Below, piece after piece: positions 1 through 12,061 of a DNA stretch of 64,000 nucleotides. The notes beneath the pieces were generated by a model that saw only the letters and a list, made by a program, of their open reading frames with translations, searched no databases and was not told the origin of the DNA. The stretch's first letter is position 1; each line of letters begins with the position of its first letter. Source of the stretch: Mya arenaria. Taxonomy: Eukaryota; Mollusca; Bivalvia; Myida; Myidae. The DNA is taken from contig NC_069123.1 of NCBI RefSeq assembly GCF_026914265.1, forward strand, positions 32,663,678-32,727,677. Reading direction: 5' to 3'. The translations under genes and the position numbers were made by a program.

Positions 1-233
1 AGATAGAAATAACTACCAAGGCCATTTCCATCAAGTGACCAAATTGACTTGCCTATGAGAATGTTGGAACCCATGACACTTTTTTGAGAGGTAGACAACC
101 ATACACGTCCAAACCACTTTCACACTTTCGAAAGTTTCCATAAGTCAGGTAAAATTGTCAGCTAGTGTTTCAAACACAAAATATAAACTTGAACAGAAAT
201 ATAAATAAAATTCAACTTTACTGATAAGCCTAA

Positions 234-3200
234 TCAGTGATAAGCCTCTGTCTCACCGTGTGTGATCTTGACCTCATAGGGTGGTTGAGAGTACATGGAG
301 AGAAGTCTGTTGGCAATTTTTGGATTCAGCCTCTGGTTAGCACCTTCACCTAGCTCTGTCTGCTCGCTGAACGCAGCCGCTGCTTCAAGTTTAGTCTACA
401 AGTAATAAATAGATGTTGTAAAAGGACATGGAGAAAGGTTTATTGGCAGTTTTTGAGTTAAGTTTGAAGTCGCTGGCAACACCAAGGTCGGTGTGCGGGC
501 TTAACATCATCACAGCATCAAGTTTGTTAAATAATAATGCAGTGTTCAAAATCAATAACAAAAGCTGTACAAAATGCATTTTCATTTACTATGGTTATTC
601 AAGAACACATGACAATGCGGTTAATAGGGACTGAAGACTTTCAAGTTAATAATGGTGGTTAAAGATTTCTTTTGAAATAATGATGGTTTAAGATTTTCAT
701 GATGATAATGCTGATTCAATATTCACATGGTGATAATGAGGATAAAAAAATCCTTACAAGCCTAGTTTAATCCATCTATAAGTGACCCCTCCCCCAAAAA
801 TACAAACAAACAAAAAAACAAAACAACAACAAACAAAACAACAACGTTTATTGTACACAACCTCTGTGCACTGATCTTAAACTAATTGCCTTATTGTCTT
901 ATCAGATCTCTGATCTGAGTATCCAGCTGCAGCCTTTTATGGTTTTTCAAGATTTCCATGGTGATAATAGTGGTTCAATATTCCCATGGTGGTTCATGAT
1001 TTCCATGGTGACAATAGTGGTTCAATATTCCCATGGTGGTTCATGTTTTCCATGGTGACAATGGTGGTTCAATATTCCCATGGTGGTTCATGTTTTCCAT
1101 GGTGACAATGGTGGTGCAATATTTCCATGGTGGTTCATGTTTTCCATGGTGACAATGGTGGTGCAATATTCCCATGGTGGTTCATGTTTTCCATGGTGAC
1201 AATAGTGGTTCAATATTCCCATGGTGGATTATGATTTCCATGGTGACAATAGTGGTTCAATATTCCCATGGTGGTTCATGATTTCCATGGTGACAATAGT
1301 GGTTCAATATTCCCATGGTGGTTCATGATTTCCATGGTGACAATAGTGGTTCAATATTCCCATGGTGGTTCATGATTTCCATGGTGACAATAGTGGTTAA
1401 ATTTTCCCATGGTGGTTCATGATTTCCATGGTGACAATGGTGGTTCAATATTCCCATGGTGGTTCATGATTTCCATGGTGATAATAGTGGTTCAATATTC
1501 CCATGGTGGTTCATGTTTTCCATGGTGACAATAGTGGTTCAATATTCCCATGGTGGTTCATGTTTTCCATGGTGACAATAGTGGTTCAATATTCCCATGG
1601 TGGTTCATGATTTCCATGGTGACAATAGTGGTTCAATATTCCCATGGTGGTTCATGTTGTCCATGGTGACAATGGTGGTTCAATATTCCCATGGTGGTTC
1701 ATGTTGTCCATGGTGACAATGGTGGTGCAATATTCCCATGGTGGTTCATGTTTTCCATGGTGACAATAGTGGTTCAATATTCCCATGGTGGATCATGATT
1801 TCCATGGTGACAATAGTGGTTCAATATTCCCATGGTGGATCATGATTTCCATGGTGACAATAGTGGTTCAATTTTCCCATGGTGGTTCATGTTTTCCATG
1901 GTGACAATAGTGGTTAAATTTTCCCATGGTGGTTCATGATTTCCATGGTGACAATAGTGGTTCAATATTCCCATGGTGGTTCATGATTTCCATGGTGACA
2001 ATGGTGGTTAAATTTTCCCATGGTGGTTCATGATTTCCATGGTGACAATGGTGGTTCAATATTCCCATGGTGGTTCATGATTTCCATGGTGATAATAGTG
2101 GTTCAATATTCCCATGGTGGTTCATGTTTTCCATGGTGACAATAGTGGTTCAATATTCCCATGGTGGTTCATGTTTTCCATGGTGACAATAGTGGTTCAA
2201 TATTCCCATGGTGGTTCATGTTTTCCATAGTACAATGGTGGTTCAATATTCCCATGGTGGTTCATGATTTCCATGGTGATTAAAGCGGTGCAATATTCCC
2301 ATCGTGATAAAGGTGGGTTAAGATTTCACTGGAAATAATATTTTGTCAAGAATTCCATGATTATTTGAAATGTCCCTTCACCAATGAGATCGGCGGACAA
2401 ATTATGATTAAATAATTCTGACAAAAACGACTGCCAAAGTTCCGTTTCGTCATTAACAGAATTTATAAATAGTCAGCTGTTCGCACTCACAAGCTAACTA
2501 GTTAAGAGACATTCATGCCAACACTAATATAGTTATTTTCCATTTCTGCCTTACTAAAACAATGTTATTTGCGGCTGGGCATAGGGGCTAACTTATTGGT
2601 ATGATTTTTTTTTCAAATGTTTTCAACACAAAATAAATACAAATTGTGAGTAGTAAGTGTTTTCCATACAAAAGTTCAAAATCATTATTTTTTGCCTTGT
2701 GTTGGTGTATCCTTTGACTCTGCCAGACTATGTCAAATTCTGGTAGTCTCAGACTGCTGGTTATTTCACACAATGGTATTTAAGCATTATGTACCAAAAG
2801 CACCTAGTAAACGAATTGCAAACTTCACTAAATTTCAGATTACATTTCAATCTTCCTCATTCACAGGAGTTTCTTGAAATGCCACACAGATTCAATGGTA
2901 TCACAAATCATGAAATCTTTCTCGATTCCAGCAATCTGTTTATGTGTTTGGCTGTCAATACCCGATTCCTTTCATTAATTTATAGTTTCATGATTTACTA
3001 AGTCTGTTTTTGCATCCATACATTACCTGGAAAAGTTCTATGTCGGGAAAATATTTGTAAAGGACAAGCATTGTGGGTAATTTAACGTTCATATTATAGG
3101 AGTAGATGTTCTTTGATGCTTACATTAACTAAAAAAATGCTGTAAGAAAATATACAGTTCAACTTCAACAGTGTCTGTATACTAGCAAGTGCGCACATGT

Positions 3201-6200
3201 GCTTTTGCTGAATAACACATTTAATAAGGTGACTATAAATTAATTGCTTGATTTTGATCACGGCCCACTCCCTCTTTTTCTGCCATTCATTAAATTTTAT
3301 TGACTCAAATAAAAATGATGAACTAATGTTTGTATTTGTGTATCAGTCCGGAACTGTTTGGGAACGGCGTTTATTCATACCTACAGTGTCGATGTATGAC
3401 ATTCACGTGTAAAAAAGGAAAATTGACATGTATATGGTCCTTTATGCAATAAGGAAGAGCGCGATACAAATTCAACGGTGAAACAGTCACCTAATAAAAC
3501 AAGTCAACCCCCGCCCCAATATAAAACAAGAGATGTTTGTCAAACATTATGCCCCCCCCCCCCCCCCCCCTGAGCGCCATGTTGTCAGGATTATATGGAC
3601 AATTGAATGAAATATGCATGGACCAAAATGACAGCTGATTTGTCACTGACATTGGATGCTGTTTAGGCAGTTTTATGATTATGACCATTCAAAGTGTGAG
3701 GATAGAGTGTGTTATGACCATGACCTTTGACTCTATGAACTCAAAATCCATAGGATTCATCAGCTGATCACCAAAAATCTAAATGTCAAGTTTGAGGGCC
3801 ATGGGTGCATGCATTGACAAGTTATCACACTGACAAAGCTTTTTTCGCTCAAGGTCACTGTGACCTTGACCTTTGATCTGATGACCCCTAAAATCATAAG
3901 GGGTCGTCTAGAGGTCAGACACAACTCCAAGTCAAGTTTGAGGGCCATGGATGCAGACATTGTCGAGTTATCACTCTAAACATCTTCGCATTCAAAGTCA
4001 CTGTGAACTTAAGGGTCATCTTCTGGTCAGGCCCAACTTCCATGTCAAGTTTGATGATCATAGGTTCAGGCATTGTTGAGATATCACTGGGAGAAGATTT
4101 GTTAACTTTTTGCGTTAAAGGTTACTGTGACCATGCCCTTGACCCCAAAAGTCAAGAGGGGTCATCTACTGGTCAGGCCGAACCTTCATGTCAAGTTTGA
4201 TGACCATAGGTCCAGGAATTATCAAGTTTGCTTTCAAAGTTACTGTGACCTTGACCTTTGACCCCCTAGAATCAATAGGGGTCATCTACTGGTCAGGCCC
4301 TACCTCCAAGTTAAGTTTGAGGGCCATGGGTGCAGGCATTGTCGAGTTATCACATGACAACCATTTACCATTCAAGGTCACTATGACCTTCACCTTTGGC
4401 CCAATGACCCCTAAAAACAATACGGGTCATCTACTGGTCAGGCCCAACCTCCAAGTCCAGTATGATGGCCATGGGTGCATGCATTGTCGAGTTTTGACTC
4501 GGACAACCTTTTATCATTCAAGGTCACTGTGACCTTGACCTTTGGCCCGATGACCCCTAAAAACAATAGAGATCATCTACTGGTCAGGCCCAACTTCCAT
4601 ATCACGTTTGATGACCATAGATGTAGGCATTGTTGAGTTATCACTCAGACAAGGTTTAAAATAATCTTACCATTAAAGGTCACTGTGACCTTGACCTTTG
4701 ACCCAATGAGCCCTTAAATAAATAGGGGTCATCTACTGGTCAGGCCCAACCTTCATGTCAAGTTCAGTCGGACAAGCTTTGGTCTACCGACGGACCGACC
4801 GACCGACTGACCGACATGTGCAAAGCAATATACCCCTCTTCTTCCAAGGGGGGCATAAAAATATTAATTATATATTGGCCTAAAACCAATTAATGATTGA
4901 ATGTAATGCAGATGCTTTCGTCAGAAGCTTTCGTACTCTTTTTTAAATCAGAATCAATCCGGCAATTGATTGAAACCTCAGCCTTAACACCAAGAATATT
5001 TGGAAATATTATTATGACCGGAATACACATTTGTGGATGTGGATTTTTTTTTTAAACAAACTGACAAATTGCTTTCCTTGAAGCTAATATTTGTTTTTAT
5101 CTTAATCACATAATTCCAAAGCGATCTTGCACAATATGTAAATGACGACATTAAAACCATTAAAAACGTATCTATCAGATCAAGAACTCTCCCACACATA
5201 CCAGAAATAGCAAAACGCTCATCAATAGTGGACACCTATAATACTTAGCAGAGACAAAAACCAGATTCTGTACGCATTACGCTAGCAGAAAATAATTCCC
5301 TAGAGCTGACCTCAATGCCCATTTATCAAAGTCCCCCCCTCCTCCCGCCTCTTCATTCAATTTCATTTAAAATCTTAATGGCAGTGTTAATGCACTTTTA
5401 TATTAAACATCCCACTGCCAGAAGCCAAGCAATAGCTCCAGTAAGTTGTTTTTGTTAATGAATATTAGCTTCTAGTGTGAGTAATGTTGATTATGACAAG
5501 GCCAGTTATAATTCATGAATGGGTTCAATAAATCATCGAAAATGCCTGCAGATTTCCAGATACAGTCAACATTTCCTGTAGCCTAAGATTCTTTAATCTA
5601 ATAATAAATCAATCACCCGGGAAGGGGCATTTACACTGTGTTATCGTATTTATGATAAATTTGTCATCTTAAGTTTTTTCCTTGTATTCGTTTGGACTAG
5701 CTGAGGAATTAAATTGAATATTGACCTCCTCAGGGAGGCTAATAAAGAATGTCCGTCTTTGACACAACTTTTGCTAAAAAGGATAATACTAATAAATAAA
5801 AAGCAGAAGAAGATTTTTGCTTCACAATAAAGTGACCGAACAAAACACCAAAGGCAGAAGTTGGCAGGGAATTGAATTTTCTGCACCAGGAAAATCCCTG
5901 ACAAAATTTACTGACTTAAACCCCATTCCCATCATGCAGAAAACATTATTCCCTGACATAATTTACTGACATACACCCCCATTTTGAAAGTGCAGAAAAT
6001 TACATTCCCTGACATTATTTACTAACTTATACCCCCATTTCCACAGAACTATAAATTCATGAATCCTGCACACACACCCCCACCCCACCCCATCCCCCCA
6101 AATTAACAGCTTTAGCTTAAAATTCCTTGGGTGAACCTTGCATCAATGTCTGAACATACATATCTATCAAGTTCAGGTTTAAGAGGTTTAAGGTGTGTTA

Positions 6201-9200
6201 TGGTAAAGTTTATTAAATTTTGAAAGTGAAATTTGTATATGGCCTGGTAATCCCATACCAAATTGGATTTTAAAACAATATTGAAATTGGCCAGGTAACC
6301 CATATGAAATTGGCCTGATAACCCATATGAAATTGACCTGATAACCCATATGAATTTGACCTCGTAACCCATATGAAAATGACCTGGTAACCCATATGAA
6401 ATAGGCCTGGTAACCCATATGAAATTGGCCTGGTATCCCATATGAAATTGACCTGATAATCCATATGAAATTGACCTGGTAACCCATATGAAATTGGCCT
6501 GATAACCCATATGAAAATGGCCTGATAACCCATATGAAATTGAACTGATAACCAATATGAAATTGACCTGATAACCAATATTAAATTGGCCTGATAACCC
6601 ATATGAAATTGACCTCGTAACCCATATGAAATTGACCTGGTAACCCATATGAAATAGGCCTGGTAACCCATATGAAATTGGCCTGGTATCCCATATGAAA
6701 TTGACCTGATAATCCATATGAAATTGACCTGATAATCCATATGAAATTGACCTGATAATCCATATGAAATTGACCTGATAACCCATATGAAAATGGCCTG
6801 ATAACCCATATGAAATTAACCTGATAACCAATATGAAATTGGCCTGATAACCCATATGAAATTGGCCTAATAACCCATATGAAATTGGCCTGATAACCCA
6901 TATGAAATTGGCCTGGAAACTAATATGAAATTGACCTGATAACCAATATGAAATTGGCCTGGTAACCCCATATAAAATTGGTCTGACAACCCATATAAAA
7001 TTGGCTTGGTAACACCATATGAAATTGACCTGATAATCCATATGAAATTGACCTGATAATCCATATGAAATTGACCTGATAACCCATATGAAAATGGCCT
7101 GATAACCCATATGAAATTAACCTGATAACCAATATGAAATTGGCCTGATAACCCATATGAAATTGGCCTAATAACCCATATGAAATTGGCCTGATAACCC
7201 ATATGAAATTGGCCTGGAAACTAATATGAAATTGACCTGATAACCAATATGAAATTGGCCTGGTAACCCCATATAAAATTGGTCTGATAACCCATATAAA
7301 ATTGGCTTGGTAACACCATAAAAAATTGGTATTATAATAATAATATAATTGGTATATACACTATATGAAATAGGCCTTGTAACCCCATATACAATTGGCC
7401 TCATTATTAAACTTCATATGAATTTGGTCTGATATCCCATATGAAATTAGCCTTGTAACCTAATATAAAATTGGCCTGATTATTAAACTTCGTATGAAAT
7501 TGGTCTGATAACCCATATGAAATTAGCCTTGTAACCCCATATAAAATTGGTCTGATAACCCCATATGAAATTGGTCTAATAACCACACATGGTATTGATC
7601 TAATTACCCATGTGATATAGGCCTGGTAAACCAAAAGCCCAGAAAGAAAATGAAATCTAGTTGCATTCATTGTCAACAACTTAAAAAACTTGGGTAGTAG
7701 GTACTGATTTGTGCATTCTTTATTAGCAACCAAAACCCTTCAAATGATACCATTATTCATAATTATACAGTCTACAGAGGTCACCAGACATTTAAACTTT
7801 ACGTATATATAACCGACAGTTAAACCGTCAATGGAACTATGAATCATTCATCCAGCTTAATGATGTATGAAATACCTTTTAATATAAACAACATCGCCTA
7901 CACTTCATTGCAATATCTGAATCAATATAACACCATGCTGCCTTGTGAAAATTCCCAGGTACATAATATATGAATCATAGGCATTCACTAATTAAGAGTT
8001 CTTGCATTGAGGTGACAAAGAATTCATATAAAAGGACCATGTGCAAGTCATCTATAGCTCTTCTGTACATATGTCACAAATTGGCATTGGAAAATGGCAG
8101 TTGAATGAGTATTGAAGAATGTGGCATGTAGAACAACAGGATCTGTATGAAAAAACTATAAACATCTTTCAAGTATCTCTTTTTGTGATGTGGTCTAAAA
8201 ACAAAATATGTCTCGTTCAGGTTACCCGACCCTACCTACGAAATTTTTATAGTCAGTTGGTAACAAATTTTTATTTTTTTTATCTTTATTTTTTCAGTGT
8301 GTGTTTCAATATGTAGATTAAACATTTAAAGCTTTATACAGAATATTAATTTACCACAATTCTCCAATGATTACGATAAGGTTCTTACATGAAGCCTTAT
8401 AAAAAAATTAAAAAAAATAATAAAGCAAAGCTAGCCTACCCTACCTGTTTTTGAAAAGGATGAAACCCTAATTAAACTAAATTTATTGTATTGGCCTGTT
8501 CATGATCTTACCCGGAATTTCGTCAGGCAGAGGGCATACTTTGCATACTCGTCCTGACAGGTGTTCTCTTTAAACTCATTCTTTTTCCAGCATGACAACA
8601 TCTGTTGGAGAAGATCCTGACATGGGTCTGAAATAATAACAAAAGCTGAGTTTTGCTACTGCTTCATGTTTCATGGGATATACATTGCATAATCAGGCCT
8701 AAAAAACTTCTGGTAAGGTTTTAGCCATGCTTTAAAGGAAAAAAAAGACAGGGTGTTGAACAAACAGGACATGATGTTGTACAAATAGGACAGGGTGTTG
8801 TACAAACAGGACAGGGTGTTGTACAAACAGGACAGGGTGTTGTACAAATAGGACAGGATGTTGTACAAACAGGACAGGGTGTTGTACAAATAGGACAGGA
8901 TGTTGTACAAACAGGACAGGGTGTTGTACAAATAGGACAGGGTGTTGTACAAACAGGACAGGGTGTTGTACAAACAGGACAGGGTGTTGTACAAACAGGA
9001 CAGGGTGTTGTACAAATAGGACAGGGTGTTGTACAAATAGGACAGGGTGTTGTACAAATAGGACAGGGTGTTGTACAAATAGGACAGGGTGTTGTACAAA
9101 TAGGACAGGATGTTGTACAAACAGGACAGGGTGTTGTACAAATAGGATAGGGTGTTGTACAAACAGGACAGGGTGTTGTACAAACAGGACAGGGTGTTGT

Positions 9201-12061
9201 ACAAACAGGACAGGGTGTTGTACAAATAGGACAGGGTGTTGTACAAATAGGATAGGGTGTTGTACAAATAGGACAGGGTGTTGTACAAATAGGATAGGGT
9301 GTTGTACAAACAGGACAGGGTGTTGTACAAACAGGACAGGGTGTTGTACAAACAGGACAGGGTGTTGTACAAATAGGACAGGGTGTTGTACAAACAGGAC
9401 AGGGTGTTGTACAAATAGGACAGGGTGTTGTACAAATAGGACAGGGTGTTGTACAAACAGGACAGGGTGTTGTACAAATAGGACAGGATGTTGTACAAAC
9501 AGGACAGGGTGTTGTACAAAAAGGACAGGGTGTTGTACAAATAGGACAGGGTGTTGTACAAACAGGACAGGGTGTTGTACAAATAGGACAGGGTGTTGTA
9601 CAAATAGGACAGGGTGTTGTACAAATAGGACAGGGTGTTGTACAAATAGGACAGGGTGTTGTACAAATAGGACATGGTGTTGTACAAACAGGACAGGGTG
9701 TTGTACAAATAGGACATGGTGTTGTACAAATAGGACAGGGTGTTGTACAAATAGGACAGGGTGTTGTACAAACAGGACAGGGTGTTGTACAAACAGGACA
9801 TGGTGTTGTACAAACAGGACAGGGAGCTGAGGGACACAAGATCACATTGTATTGGGCAGTGAATAATTAAAGCATTATACATTTCATACAAAATGCTTGA
9901 AATTGTGACTCATAGATATAGAAAACATTTTTCTCATTCTTATGCAGGACTGGTGCTGATATGAAATATGACATTTGTGTTCCTAGCTTATGTGACAAGG
10001 TAATCCTTTTGCTTATTTATATACATTGTTTTAGGAAAGGGCTGTTACTGAGGTTGGACTCATGGGCAAATCCCTTTGCAAGTCCTTTTTAATATGATTT
10101 TAAACAATGTAACATTGTACCATTTCTGTTGTTTGATGATCTTTTTTGTCATATAATTATATTGCGTAAATGAATGTTCATGTAATAAATTATGATTAAA
10201 ATGCAATCCTTCAAGATATTCAAAATGTATCAGGGTTTTTTAACTTGACATGAAGATACAGAAACTTGGTCTTGTACTGTATATATGAAAATCCAAATAT
10301 TGTAGACTGCTACCATGCGACATATTATGACATCACTCTGACCAAACTCCCATTAGTAATAGGCATATTATTGATATTTTTCGAATATTATTTAAAAGTT
10401 ATATTGCACAGACATACAAATAGATATTATCCCTATTATAAATTATAATGCACCCATATGATACCATTATGCACTAGTCAATTGTAACCACGCCCCCCAA
10501 GTTCCATGGGTATACAAGGGGTAGTGAGGGGAAATGGGTCGTTATTTACCTTTCCAGGTGGCCTCGCAGTGCCGGGTGAATATGGTGATTTTGTTTTCAC
10601 ACCAAAAATAGTGCGGAATGGGCCTTACATTAGTCCAAATAATTGTACGTTGACGGATTTTTTTTAGATTTTTGATATGGCAAATCCTTCACGTACAAAT
10701 TGTTTAGTATCAAAAGTGGGTAGTTGTTCCGATCAGGATTCCGGGTTAAAGCATATAGCGTCTATAAAATATCATAAAAACAAGAAATATTACCAGATAA
10801 TGTTATTTTATATTAGTTCCGTACACAAAAAATAAATATCCAACTTCTGATTATGAGTTTGACGGCTTTTCTTCATTTCATTCTGTCAAAACATAACGAT
10901 ATATACATGAAGGGCACCTGCAAGGCTTCAGGGCACAGTTTTAAATCTCTCGGAACATTTCGGCCATGGCCGAGTTGTTACGATTGTATAAAGAGGTCTA
11001 TCTCGAAGCGGAGTTATTACGATTGTATCGAGTTGTTCCCCTTCGCATAATTGTTGTTTGTGTTAGTCAACTTTTGTTTTATTGCAAAGGTAAACAACTT
11101 GTTTTTATGCATTAAATGCTTGTTTAGTGCAAATTAACATTTCACTTACATGGTAAAATATGAATATTACTCTTTATGATCAATTTCAACAATAAAATAC
11201 TTCACTTAGAACAATTTCAATATTTTTAAAACACCCCTGTTTTTTGCACATTCCCGTTTAGATGTTAGGGATTGGAAGAATCCCGTATAACACGTCTATT
11301 ATTTAAGACTAGGCCTTACATAGGATGTCCCCGGGGTGCGTTGGCATTTCACAAGGACTTTACGAGCACTTTGTTCCCACAGAGCGGGAAATTTACCTTG
11401 GATAGGCTTGACAAAAAGTCAAAGAGTCCGCTATACCCCTGACCTGGGGCGGGGGGGGGGGCATGGTTACAATTGACTGGTGCATTACTTCATAGTCTTT
11501 TGACAGTAACATACCATATAAAATAACTCAACTTGGTAACATGAAGCAAACTTTTAAAAGTATAACATAGTTGCTTTATTTGCAACAGCAGATGATGTTT
11601 TTTCTTCTTCCACAAGGGGATTCAGAACAATATAGGAGAATTAGTTATAAACTACAACCAAAATGCACAATTTCGGGCCATTTCGGGAAATTGGAGTGCC
11701 CACAAATCCCCCTGCCAACACTTAAAACCAAATAAATTATGATTCAACTGGAGGGGCGCAAGTCAAAAGGTTGCACCACTAATCTAACGCCAAATCCTGG
11801 AACTGCCCCTGTTTTCTTAGTCAGTATTCAACATTTAACATGAACATGATAAACCTGATCCAGTTCAAACGGGTTTATTGACATTTTTTTTATCAGAAAT
11901 TTACCTTTAAGTGCAGCAACGTTTGCCACAGCAACTTTGTTTCCAAGAACGTTAGGTCTTGCTATCATTCTATGTCGATAAGTTGGACTCTGAAACCATT
12001 TTGTTTTTATATCGCTACTGTTCCTAGCTTTCTTGAGTAGCACATCTGTTAATTTTGTCAT
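234..12061 (-). CDS. CHCHD1: CHCHD1 / MRPS37 mitochondrial small ribosomal subunit protein (three exons)
   Basis: Exons on the minus strand: 12061-11905, 8627-8512 and 395-234 (stop TGA 236-234). All junctions are GT-AG and keep frame, giving 144 aa. Exon 1 encodes a basic N-terminus starting MTKLTDVLLKKARN. Exon 2 encodes a twin CX9C (CHCH) domain: PC-x9-SC, then WKKNEFKENT, then C-x9-C. The CWKxNEF core after the second cysteine is the feature I recognise from CHCHD1. Exon 3 encodes an NPKIANRLLSMYSQPPYE tail resembling the conserved C-terminal segment of that family. Human CHCHD1 is 118 aa, so this protein is somewhat longer. The family is imported into the mitochondrial intermembrane space/matrix by Mia40-type oxidation and sits in the 28S mitoribosome. 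The start is the only ATG in frame; upstream in-frame codons lack a methionine. Introns are about 3.3 and 8.1 kb and are filled with minisatellites and transposons. No canonical poly(A) signal is visible in the 230 bases before the window edge. Confidence 0.92.
930..2290. repeat. 47-bp minisatellite, about 29 copies, CHCHD1 intron 2
   Basis: Head-to-tail units of 47 bp, for example starts at 1209 and 1256, with consensus halves TTCAATATTCCCATGGTGG and TTCATGATTTCCATGGTGAC plus AATAGTGG. Each unit holds two CCATGG sites about 23 bp apart, so the 47-mer looks like a doubled 23-24-mer. Degenerate single-half copies flank the array (about 690-760 and 2280-2330), consistent with an older shorter unit. 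Variants (GTT/ATT, AATAG/AATGG, AATATT/AATTTT) recur in blocks. No coding role is seen. Confidence 0.95.
2330..3515. other. CHCHD1 intron 2, unremarkable stretch
   Basis: AT-rich intronic sequence with no exon, RNA gene or repeat that I recognise. Short open frames here lack coding features. Confidence 0.6.
3524..4857 (-). mobile_element. HINE/Helitron-like non-autonomous element with ~150-bp monomers
   Basis: The left edge reads ACAAGAG followed by a near-perfect stem-loop (ATGTTTG/CAAACAT) and ATTATGCCCCCC. The right edge is GGGGGGCATAA at about 4847-4857, so short inverted ends enclose the element. The interior is about six degenerate tandem monomers of 145-156 bp, built around GGTCATCTACTGGTCAGGCC and GAGGGCCATGGGTGCAGGC. 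Read on the minus strand it has the order expected of a Helitron/Helentron 3' end: stem-loop, a few bases, then CTCTTGT. A (GACC)n-like microsatellite lies at 4785-4812, another known HINE feature. No transposase or Rep/helicase frame is present. The family name is inference from architecture. Confidence 0.7.
3852..4691. promoter_or_regulatory. Four perfect palindromic nuclear-receptor sites (ERE type)
   Basis: AGGTCA-nnn-TGACCT occurs at 3852-3866 (spacer CTG), 4375-4389 (CTA), 4521-4535 (CTG) and 4677-4691 (CTG). Degenerate copies lie at the same place in the other monomers (about 4000, 4115 and 4235). Most are followed by TGACCTTGACC, an extended ERR/SF-1 type half-site. The match to the vertebrate oestrogen response element is exact; function in this genome is not shown and the sites are inside a transposon. 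Confidence 0.6.
4860..6235. other. CHCHD1 intron 2, with a short ~60-bp triplicate
   Basis: Mostly unremarkable AT-rich sequence. Between about 5895 and 6045 there are three imperfect copies of CCCTGACATAATTTACTGAC followed by ACCCCCATT and GCAGAAAA. No gene recognised. Confidence 0.55.
6240..7620. repeat. 23-bp minisatellite, about 60 units, CHCHD1 intron 2
   Basis: The unit is ACCCATATGAAATTGGCCTG plus ATA (23 bp), degenerating toward the right edge. A higher-order repeat of about 300 bp is visible: the block at 6721-7020 recurs at 7021-7320 with the same private variants (GGAAACTAATATG, CCCCATATAAAATTG). Because 23 is not a multiple of three and the unit lacks stops in minus frames, long repetitive open frames of more than 300 codons arise; these are by-products of the repeat, not proteins. 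Confidence 0.95.
7625..8505. other. CHCHD1 intron 2, no recognised content
   Basis: AT-rich sequence up to the exon 2 donor. I see no repeat family or exon. Confidence 0.5.
8748..9828. repeat. 21-bp minisatellite, about 51 units, CHCHD1 intron 1
   Basis: The unit is GGACAGGGTGTTGTACAAAY plus A, exactly 21 bp with hardly any indels. Each unit holds the 8-bp palindrome TTGTACAA. Nearly all variation is two-state: AAACAGG or AAATAGG, plus occasional GGGTG/GGATG. A higher-order pattern of about ten units recurs. The array ends about 120 bp from the exon 2 acceptor. Its left flank (8715-8750, GTTTTAGCCATGCTTTAAAG then AAAAGACAGGGTG) matches the edge of a dispersed element also seen near 23565 and 36130, suggesting the unit was seeded there. 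Long open frames in minus direction are repeat artefacts. Confidence 0.95.
9850..10465. other. CHCHD1 intron 1, no recognised content
   Basis: AT-rich intronic DNA with no repeat family, RNA gene or exon that I can support. Confidence 0.5.
10470..11484. mobile_element. TIR transposon (~1.0 kb) hosting a second transposon
   Basis: Ends are inverted copies: TGCACTAGTCAATTGTAACC with ACGCCCCCC on the left and GGGGGGGCAT with GGTTACAATTGACTGGTGCA on the right. TTA abuts both ends and may be a 3-bp target duplication. The middle (10631-11311) is occupied by a separate element with its own 10-bp duplication, so the original host element was only about 325 bp. No transposase frame. Confidence 0.75.
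10631..11311 (+). mobile_element. TAGTC-family MITE, copy A
   Basis: Left end TAGTCCAAATAATTGTACG; right end, read inward, TAGTCTTAAATAATAGACG, an imperfect TIR. The 10-bp direct repeat GGCCTTACAT flanks it exactly (10621-10630 and 11312-11321). The copy is about 97% similar by eye to copy B at 16667-17316 in inverted orientation, so it is recent. The length and TSD size suggest a Mutator-like non-autonomous element; this assignment is inference. The short open frame inside is shared only between copies and is not a recognisable protein. Confidence 0.85.

Noticed and set aside
6112..7404. Open frames up to 332 codons on the minus strand
   Set aside because: They are read-through of the 23-bp minisatellite in several frames at once and lie in an intron of CHCHD1.
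8671..9891. Two overlapping minus-strand open frames of about 400 codons (Cys/Thr/Pro and Leu/Tyr/Asn repeats)
   Set aside because: Both are frames of the 21-bp array; two good frames over the same DNA and an intronic position argue against coding.
10853..11050. Open frame shared between MITE copies A and B
   Set aside because: Conservation is explained by recent shared ancestry of the whole element, and copy C does not preserve it.
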